Shown: positions 8,877-15,540 of the stretch, one piece after another | Layout of the letters: each line of letters opens with the position of its first letter | Numbering within the stretch: the stretch's first letter is position 1 | DNA from: Cladosporium sp. IMV 00045 | Taxonomy: Eukaryota; Ascomycota; Dothideomycetes; Cladosporiales; Cladosporiaceae | DNA: 15,540 nt | Direction: 5' to 3' | Assembly: GCA_001931905.2 (NCBI GenBank) | Contig: MSJI02000060.1 | Location: forward strand, 1-15,540 | Translations under genes and position numbers: made by a program | The notes under the pieces: model-generated | The model's database searches: none | What the model was told of the DNA's origin: nothing | The model's input: only the letters and a program-made list of their open reading frames with translations

Positions 8877-10456
8877 ATGGCGGAAATAGTTGGTGCTGTG
8901 GCCAGCGTGGCCGGGCTAGTCTCGCTGTCCATCCAGCTTGTCGAAAGCACCCAGAAACTCAAAAGGCTCTTCAACGCAAGTCTCGATGCACCGAACACCA
9001 TAGCTGATCTTTGTTTCGACCTCGAAACCATGTCGCTGTCCTTACGTCAACTGGAAGCCCATCGAGTGACCGGCAGTCCGGCTGACGAACTCCTCAATCG
9101 TTGTGTGACAACGTGCACACGCATGGTGGCAAAGATCGAGAAGGCCGTGAGCAAGATTGAACACCTGCTTGACAGAACTCGCCTTGCCGGCAGACTCTAC
9201 GCTGCTTTCAAGGAGCCTGAGATCGATAAGCTGGTGGCAGAGTTGGGATACGCTCAGAGCACGATGTCATTTGCATACATGAACTATTGCCAGTGAGTCG
9301 TCACTTGGCCCGGTCTGTCAGAGCTCATTAACTGAAGAGATCCAGCTCATGGAGTCAAGGCGAAGCAATGAAGAACGCTGCCATAAGTATAGCGCAAACC
9401 ACCATGCTCGCTTCGCACAACGCGCGATTGCAAGAACTTGAACGAAGCGTGCAGGGTGGAAACGCCGCCATTCTTGCTCGCCTCGATCACCCATCGTACA
9501 TTTCCAACACATCATCACCCCCAAATCTTCAGGTCAAAGATACGCAAAAAGTTGTGACGACAGGACGCGCAGACCGAAAACCATTGAGGCGATTTCGTAT
9601 CTCTCTTCCAGCTTGGCTCGTTCAACGTGCCTGGGAGTTTGGAGTGAGAAAGTCCGAGAACGGATGGGAGTTTCGAATCCATCCAGTAACACTGCGTCCC
9701 AATGACAGTTTCGCGTTTCAGGTCGTGAAGTCTGGTAGTGTGTCCGGTGTTCGCAAATTGTTAGCATCAGGAGAGCTGTCCTTGCATGATCAGTTCTCCT
9801 CTCATTTTGGGGGCGATAGTCTACTGACGGTTCGACGATGTATGTTCCTCATACCTCAAGGGCTTCACTAATATCGACGCAGATCGCAAGTCGCGGCGGA
9901 CATCTGGACCTCTGTGAATTTCTACTGATGGAGAACCAATCCTTCAGAGAAGACGCCACGCTCCAATTTGCTCTCAACGAATTCGTTCGCCATTCTCACG
10001 GCAGGCTTCTTGCGTTCGGACAAGCTCGAAAACAAGCAGATTCATTCTACCGCCTGTTCATTGAAAAATATGAAATGACCACCGAGTCTGATCAAACGGC
10101 TTGGAATTTCGAGACTGTTCTGTCAAACATGATGTTAACAGAACAATCTGTGCGTTACATACTTGCTAGCCAGCTAGTCTCGTCCACTGGACTGTCTTTC
10201 CCATTGAATTCAGAGGACTTCCAGCTACGATGCAGACAAGGGCGGTGTCGATCGTCCCAATGGCTTTCGCGTCATTGTGATTGGGATCAATACTGGGGGA
10301 TCCGAAATGTGTCAAGATGTCGAGAAATTCGAAATGGGATTGAGATATGCCGACCGATTCCACCCAGAGCTGAGGCCCGTTCTAGAAGAAGAGTACGAGA
10401 AGAGGCGACTGGTTGAGCTTGAGAGCTATGAAGAAGCTTCAAATGACGAGACCTAA
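8877..10456 (+). CDS. NLR-related protein: fungal STAND N-terminal (HeLo-like) domain plus ankyrin-like region
   Basis: Inferred exons are 8877-9292, 9346-9829, 9883-10149 and 10214-10456; 1410 nt, 469 aa. An in-frame TGA at 8787-8789 with no later upstream ATG supports the start. Residues 1 to about 110 begin MAEIVGAVASVAGLVSLSIQ, typical of the fungal N-terminal domain of STAND proteins, related to HeLo-like domains of cell-death and non-self-recognition proteins. A helical region and a low-complexity stretch follow, then ISLPAWL (224-230), a W-rich block and an ankyrin-like segment: VKSGSVSGVRKLL from about 266, and SLLTIASRGGHLDLCEFLL across the exon 2/3 junction. No NACHT or NB-ARC P-loop is visible. 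The C-terminal exon ends with FHPELRPVLEEEYEKRRLVE. The exon 1/2 junction is firm. The exon 2 donor (GTTCGA) is weak and chosen for frame and homology, and the last intron (GTGCGT...TTCAG) is chosen for frame. A cytosolic signalling or regulatory role is only inferred. Confidence 0.7.
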
Positions 10457-10468
10457 TACTGGGGGCTA

Positions 10469-13060
10469 TCACCTGCCGAACCCACCGAAGCTTCCGCCAT
10501 CCCTCCTGAAAAACTTCCCAAGGTTCTTCAAATTATCATTGATGCTCGCCGGCCCTCTATCTCCATCCTCAGCGCCTCCCGGCGGCGGACTCGTCGTCCT
10601 ACTCGCGACACTTGTCGACGCTGCACCCGGGCCACCCAAATGCGGCGAGCCAAAACGGTCAACACCCTGCCTCGCAGCATCCATCAAAGCAGTGCCGAAA
10701 TTTGTCGGGTCGAAGCGTGCAGGCAGCGAAGGGGTGGAATGGGACGCCGCCGTTTCCTTGAGCGCCGCAAGGCTAGAAGTAGCAGTCGATGGCGGTGCGG
10801 CGAGGTTCAGAGCCGAGATTTGCGGGTTTGCGGCTGGCAGGCCTTCGTTAGTCGGCGTTGCTTTGTGCACGTTGAAGAGTTCCAAAAGACTGCTTTGCTC
10901 TTGGCGCTTGTTAATGCCCTTGAGTTCGAGCAACTTGCGGAAGTTGCCCTCTGAGCGGTCTCGAATGTGAATGAGGTATGCCTGGACAAGACCCTCTGGG
11001 GGAGAAGACCGGACTTGCAAGGTTTTGAGGATCGGGTCAAGCTTGGAGGTTGTTTGCTGGACACGTTTGACGAACGCCTGATTAGGCTGGGTTCCAGGTT
11101 CGGCGTTGATGGTGAGGAGATTGTTGAAGCCTTTCTTGAGGACATATGAATCCAGTAGCATCTGCTCAGCGCCAGTTTCGACGATTGGTCTGCAAGCGAC
11201 AATGTTGTTGATGTACGTGGTCGTGATGGCGTCGACCAAGTTGTCGCAATATGCCCTTGCATACTGTGGTTTGTGGAGGTAGCGCAACACTTCCTTGCTG
11301 CGATCGTTCACTCGCTGAAGCAAGACGCTCACATAGCCACTCTGGTCGCCAACAGATTCCATCTTGCTCCACGCGACGTTGCGCATCTCTCGCAATGCTG
11401 GATCGCAATCCACCTCGGCGCTATGCACCAAGGCTCGCACAGCAGCTGAAGCGACACCCATGAAAGCATCTGCAGACGACTGCAAGTCGACTTGCTCTCG
11501 CAAGTCCTCGTCAATTCGACTTTTAATCTTGTCCTCAAGCTGGTTTGTGGTTTGGTAGCAGTAATCAGCGGTATTGATGATGATGACAATTTCTTCCGTT
11601 GACGGGCCTGACCCGCCACCTCTTTCAGACAAAGAGTGAAAGAGGACTTGCTGTGCATAGAGATCTAGATATTTTGCAAAAGTCTTTGACAACTCCAACA
11701 GCTTGTTTCCAGTCGATAGCTTCGCGCATTGGGCAAAAGTGATGCGGTAGTGGTGGAACAGCTCGGTCGAAGATGGCATTACAAGCTGGCTGTGAAATTC
11801 TTCTTCTGGTTGTCGAATTGGTTGGCTTCGGTACTTGGGTATCAATGTGGACAGCTGCTTGTCTTGGGATTCTACCCATATGCTCAGGTAGGGCTCGAAA
11901 GCCTCCGAAATTGCTTGACTGAAGCCGGATTTCCTTTCTTCTGCCGATGAAGTGACAGTATCCATAGATGATCTGCTTTCTCCAATGGCAAAACGACGTT
12001 CCAGACTATGCTCGAAATCCAGTGTTTCTTGCAGGCAAGACAGCAGAAGATTGACATCGGGAGGTTGGCCGTCTGTACGCCGCATTGATCGCTGTAGAAT
12101 TCCCTTGTAATCTTCTCGTGTGCCTTCGCAGAATGAATTCGCCAGCATCTCGTTGACACGCCATGAGGACGGAAAGAGCATTGAGTGCTCGGCATCGTAG
12201 GTTTTCAGCATGCGGTTGAACCAACTATACCGCCGTGCGATGTTATCCAGTGAGCCGGCTTCGTCGTTTCCTCGAAAGACCTGTCGGTATTCGCGCAACT
12301 GCGTGTTGCAATACCAAGTAATCAACCGCGCTCGGGCATGATCACCCAATGCGTCAATGACCATGCAGGCCTCAGACAGCATCCCACGCTTTTGCTGAAC
12401 CTCACTCTTCGCAAACGCCAGCTCAAAGTCTTCGCACACTTGCTCCAACAGTTCACGCTGCAGATCCGCTGCATTCCTGGACAGCATGGCGATCTGGTCT
12501 ATGCTCCTATAGCTCTTGAAATGTGCCATTAGCTGTATAACAGCCTGTAACAAGTGTGCGCATTCCTTGTACTGCCTGCTCTTGCTAAGTCCCAGCAATT
12601 GCTCGTATGCAGTCGTAAGCATTTGTAGCCGCTTGAGTGCCGTCATGGAAAGTGTGAGGTTCTTCTTGGTGCTATCCAGCCGCTTGATGCTGGCCGTCAT
12701 TTCTGTAATTGTGCGTTCCGTTTCCAGCGCCCTCGTGCGCACCCCCTCGATTCTACCAAAGAGCGCCGCGAGTTCTGCCTTCGCCTCTTGAATTCGTTGT
12801 ACGGAGTCATTGTCGGAAGCAGTTTGGGTTGCGACGAGGGTAGAGATATCGGAGTCCAGCTCATTTTCGTATGTACGTAGTCTCGTAGACACAGTCTTGG
12901 CTGTGGAGAGGGTCGAGGGATGCGAGAAGAGCGCGTTTAAGTGATCGATCGGATCATAGTCCACTGTGTGAGCGTTAGTCTAGATGCTCCGTGTAACCTA
13001 AATGGTTCAAGTTGTACCAGCATCCAAGGCGTCCTGGGAGTCGCCATTTGTGGTCGTCAT
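10469..13060 (-). CDS. VPS53: Vps53, subunit of the GARP (Golgi-associated retrograde protein) complex
   Basis: Two exons in transcript order, 13060-13018 and 12963-10469; 2538 nt, 845 aa, close to yeast and animal Vps53 (about 820-830 aa). Exon 1 encodes 14 residues plus one base, and the junction yields LDAVDYDPIDHLNALF, the conserved Vps53 start. The 54-nt intron begins GTACAA, has CTAAC as branch site and ends CACAG. The GTG at 12964 that looks like a start of the long frame is in fact the acceptor boundary. The N-terminal half is helical, as in the Vps53 N-terminal domain; the C-terminus ends in a Gly/Phe-rich tail (GGSFGGFGR). With Vps51, Vps52 and Vps54, Vps53 tethers endosome-derived vesicles at the trans-Golgi network. 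Its stop codon lies only 12 bp from that of the NLR-like gene on the other strand. Confidence 0.95.
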
Positions 13061-13741
13061 GAGACCTATTCAGATTTTATGGCAATCACAAGACAAGAAG
13101 GAACACAACCAAAAAGCAAGACAACAATTCAATTGATTAGGCTCCAAGAATGAATATTGGCGCCGACATCAACAATGAGGTAGTTGTCCCTAAAGCCGAC
13201 GATGCCCAAAGAGGAAAGTCTAACGACAACCTCACTTCACTCTACACCTTGTGACTCTTTCACGCGACTGTCTCAGCAGCATCGTTAATTGTCAAGATAA
13301 TCTGTTCTTCACTTCTCACTTCACAGAGGTTGAATATACGGTTGTTGAGTCTTGCTCGAGGGAGTTGGGGTCTCTTTCCCTGGTCATGTCCGAACCCCAG
13401 CTTCAACCGTCTGGTTTGTCTGAAGTGTGAGGAGTTGTATATCTGCTAAATGGCTGGTACTTTCAAAAAGAAGGGACTTTCAACGACTGAAATGCCTTGT
13501 AAGCGCGTCTAGCCGGTCTGCCATGAAGGGCAGTCTTGATTCGATCGCATGTATAGGATGAAGTCTTGCAACAAACAAAGAAATGACTGGTCTCACTCTA
13601 TCTTCACTACACAATCTAGCTCGCGAAGCAAAGAATGACTTCACTACATCCTAGCGTTCCTCAGGGACGCCCAAAAGCCTGACCCATATGCCAGAATGAA
13701 AAAGCTAATCATCCGCTCAAACTATCGTTACACGACCAACC
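13061..13741. promoter_or_regulatory. Divergent promoter region of VPS53 and the PHD-finger gene
   Basis: 681 bp separate the two start codons. No coding potential stands out; the open frames are short. On the plus strand several short upstream ORFs precede the PHD gene: 13450-13512 (20 aa), 13583-13654 (23 aa), and 13696-13767, which overlaps the main start in another frame. Whether they are transcribed depends on the unknown start site. No TATA box is seen. Confidence 0.55.
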
Positions 13742-14452
13742 ATGACCAGCCGCAGCAAGAAACGTAAGACTAAGCGAGTACGTTTCGAACATATCGAAGA
13801 CTCTCCCGCAAAGGCATACTATTCCTCAGATGACGAAGACAACATCTGCCGCTGCGTATGCGGCGATAACGACTTCACAGCCAAACGACCCTGGATTCAA
13901 TGCACAGACTGCGAGGTATGGCAGCACAATGACTGCATGGATGTTTCGGTGTTCGAGGAGGAATTGGAAGATCACTATTGGTGTGAGCAATGTGCGGAGG
14001 AGAGGCATGTTGATCTCCTGGCTGCTATCGCGAGAGGTGAGAGGCCATGGGAAGGGAGGAACGAGTGGAGGCTGTTGATGAAGGGCGGGTACGAAGACAA
14101 AATCAAAGCTGTGCTGGAAAGCATGGATTGGTGTTGGGAATCGTATGAACCAAAACCTAGTGCGGTGGCGGGCGATGCAAATACATTACCGCGGAAGCAG
14201 GTGGCGCCTGCATCATATGTCACAGCGGTGAAAGGTGGCCTGCAATCATTGTTTGACGACTCACCGATGCAATTGCTCAGAGATCTCTCCGACCAGCTCA
14301 GCCTAAATGACGACAGGCAGCGTACAATACGACTTCTCAGAAAGAGGGCAGCCCGTGTTTACGATGAGAGCGACTTTCATGTCCTGGGCATTCTCGCAGA
14401 GCTATTCGACTGGACGGAGAAAGGCACGCTCCATGATGATGGCTTTCAATGA
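13742..14452 (+). CDS. PHD-finger protein, 236 aa
   Basis: A single exon with ATG in the context CAACC-ATG. The N-terminus is very basic (SRSKKRKTKRVRF), a likely nuclear localisation signal, followed by an acidic patch (SSDDEDN). A C4HC3 PHD zinc finger spans about residues 36-84, with zinc ligands C38, C40, C54, C57, H62, C65, C81 and C84. The core WIQCTDCEVWQHNDCM is of the Cti6/Bye1/Spp1 type, whose members read methylated lysine 4 of histone H3; Trp51 and Trp60 could form the aromatic cage. The rest (residues 85-236) is mostly helical and unknown to me, with no SET, bromo or TFIIS domain visible. A chromatin-reader role is inferred from the finger alone. It converges with the eIF2 beta gene, 548 bp between stops. 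Confidence 0.88.
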   Translation: MTSRSKKRKTKRVRFEHIEDSPAKAYYSSDDEDNICRCVCGDNDFTAKRPWIQCTDCEVWQHNDCMDVSVFEEELEDHYWCEQCAEERHVDLLAAIARGERPWEGRNEWRLLMKGGYEDKIKAVLESMDWCWESYEPKPSAVAGDANTLPRKQVAPASYVTAVKGGLQSLFDDSPMQLLRDLSDQLSLNDDRQRTIRLLRKRAARVYDESDFHVLGILAELFDWTEKGTLHDDGFQ

Positions 14453-15000
14453 TCGACCCTGGCTGAAGCGAAGTTGTAATGCCTAGCTCATCAAGGAGCG
14501 TGTCGATTGTGTTTGGATGCTTTGTTCTGAATGCATCACCGACTCCACTGACTGGGAATGCCGTTCCCACTTTGAATTTAGAAAGCAGCCACCGGCTGCT
14601 GCACGTGAATGTCTGGGGAAAGAAAAGAGCTTTCTGCGCACAGATAGGATAACGTGAAGAATATTTTGTTCGTTGCACGGCGTATGCACGGCTATCTGAG
14701 ATATCAACACATTGGAAGGCATCTCTGCCATCCCCGTATCCCCGTAAACGCCATGTTCCAAGAATGCATTTTGGTGAGTCGCTGCTGGGCATTGGTGCCC
14801 GGAAACTTGTTGGATAGCGTAGAGGGTGCCGTCGAAATCGGCGGCGGTGTAGCTTGCAATATCCTGTCCGATCCAAGAGCTGCAAAAATCCCGCGTAGCA
14901 CTCTGTCGTAGTGTGACGCGAATGGGCGGGCATGGTGCTTCTGGGTTGTCCACTTGGCATCGGAAGGGTACCGCGGGTCGTTGTTTGGAAGGCGAGTAAT
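14453..15000. other. Convergent intergenic region between the PHD-finger and eIF2 beta genes
   Basis: 548 bp presumably holding the 3' UTRs of both neighbours. Several frames are open here, the longest on the minus strand (15029-14337 from a non-ATG start, and a frame running from the eIF2 beta exon to 14483), and one on the plus strand from an ATG at 14654 to 14911. None shows a recognisable domain or a start and splice arrangement that I can support. Confidence 0.5.
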
Positions 15001-15540
15001 CTACTTGACCATTCTCTTTCTCTTGCCAACTTGGGCAGAGAAACCAGTCTTGATGGCAGTGACGGAACGTCTGGAACCGCAGCTGTTGCAGGTAACGAAG
15101 TACAGTCTGTTCTCTCCCTTGTTGAGCTCGGTGTCGGGGCTGCGGCAGGTCTTGCAAGTAACGTATTCGACTGTGATCATAGTTAGAATACAAACACTCA
15201 AGTCGAAGATATCTCGAGAGATGGCACTTACCAATGTATCTGCGCAGAACGTTCTCAATCTGCTTCTGCTGGAAGCGACCCTTGATGACAAGGCGTCTGC
15301 TACCGTCGACGGAACCAGAAGTACCCAACTCAGCGAACAAGAACTGGGTAACGTGCTCATCGGTACGCTTCATGCGCTTGCAGATCTCGGCAATGTTGGC
15401 GAAGATGGTCTTCTTGTTACCTTCACGCAGACACTGGGGAGGCGGGATCTTGTAGCTCTTCATTCCACCGCCACCAAGGTCGGGGTGGCTGTCCGCAAGC
15501 ATGGAGAAGAAACGGCTGAGCAAGCTCTCGTAGTTGATCG
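15001..15540 (-). CDS. SUI3: Translation initiation factor eIF2 subunit beta, C-terminal part (5' truncated by window)
   Basis: Two visible exons, 15540-15232 (continuing beyond the window) and 15170-15001, with the stop TAG at 15003-15001; 158 complete residues are visible. The 61-nt intron has GTAAGT, CTAAC and CACAG, and joins RRYI to VEYVTCKTC. The visible part is the conserved eIF2 beta/eIF5 domain: an opening with [12 protein letters not shown], then KSYKIPPPQ, the block [20 protein letters not shown], and the zinc ribbon with CKTC and CNSC around NRLYFVTC, closing with SVTAIKTGF and a basic tail. eIF2 beta is part of the GTP-dependent eIF2 complex that brings initiator Met-tRNA to the 40S ribosome. 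Its Lys-rich N-terminal half, which contacts eIF5 and eIF2B, lies outside the window. Confidence 0.97.

Noticed and set aside
10413..10970. A 185-aa plus-strand ORF opposite the 3' end of VPS53
   Set aside because: It is antisense to well-supported Vps53 coding sequence and looks like its shadow; the composition mirrors the Ala/Gly-rich Vps53 tail.
10469..12964. GTG start for Vps53 at 12964
   Set aside because: The G of that GTG is the last base of a CACAG acceptor; an upstream ATG exon (13060-13018) and a standard 54-nt intron restore the conserved start VDYDPIDHLN.
14337..15029. A 230-codon minus-strand ORF opposite the PHD gene end and the 3' flank of eIF2 beta
   Set aside because: It starts at a non-ATG codon, overlaps two supported genes and has no recognisable domain.

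Overview
The window reads as nuclear DNA of a filamentous ascomycete (Pezizomycotina). The grounds are short introns of about 50-60 nt with GTRNGT donors, CTRAC-like branch sites and CAG/TAG acceptors; a Zn2Cys6 plus fungal_trans regulator; a STAND-type N-terminal domain known only from filamentous fungi; and compact gene spacing. A member of the Dothideomycetes is my guess, not something the sequence proves. No mobile element, CRISPR array, rRNA or convincing tRNA was seen.

Layout: (1) 1-507 (+), C-terminal end of an MFS permease of the Dal5/allantoate-permease (ACS) type, cut by the window edge. (2) 3410-685 (-), Zn2Cys6 transcription factor, 7 exons, 693 aa. (3) 4054-8107 (+), full-length ABC-B (P-glycoprotein-like) exporter, 5 exons, 1274 aa, divergent from the regulator across a 643-bp shared promoter rich in palindromes. 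(4) 8877-10456 (+), NLR-related protein with a fungal STAND/HeLo-like N-terminus and an ankyrin-like part but no NACHT/NB-ARC module, 4 exons, about 469 aa. (5) 13060-10469 (-), Vps53 subunit of the GARP tethering complex, 2 exons, 845 aa. (6) 13742-14452 (+), small PHD-finger protein, 236 aa, no intron. (7) 15540-15001 (-), C-terminal half of translation initiation factor eIF2 beta, cut by the window edge.

All exon structures were derived here by following reading frame and splice signals. The regulator (2082 coding nt), exporter (3825), ankyrin protein (1410) and Vps53 (2538) each sum to a whole number of codons.

The only evident functional unit is the divergent regulator/exporter pair, which resembles a drug- or metabolite-efflux module: two CGG inverted repeats whose centres lie exactly 20 bp apart sit in their shared promoter. 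Vps53, the PHD protein and eIF2 beta look like ordinary housekeeping or chromatin genes. No clearly new system was found. The most interesting points are splicing oddities (a GC-AG intron inside an ABC signature motif, competing donors in the NLR-like gene and in the regulator, one 255-nt intron), the promoter palindromes and the NLR-like protein without an NTPase.
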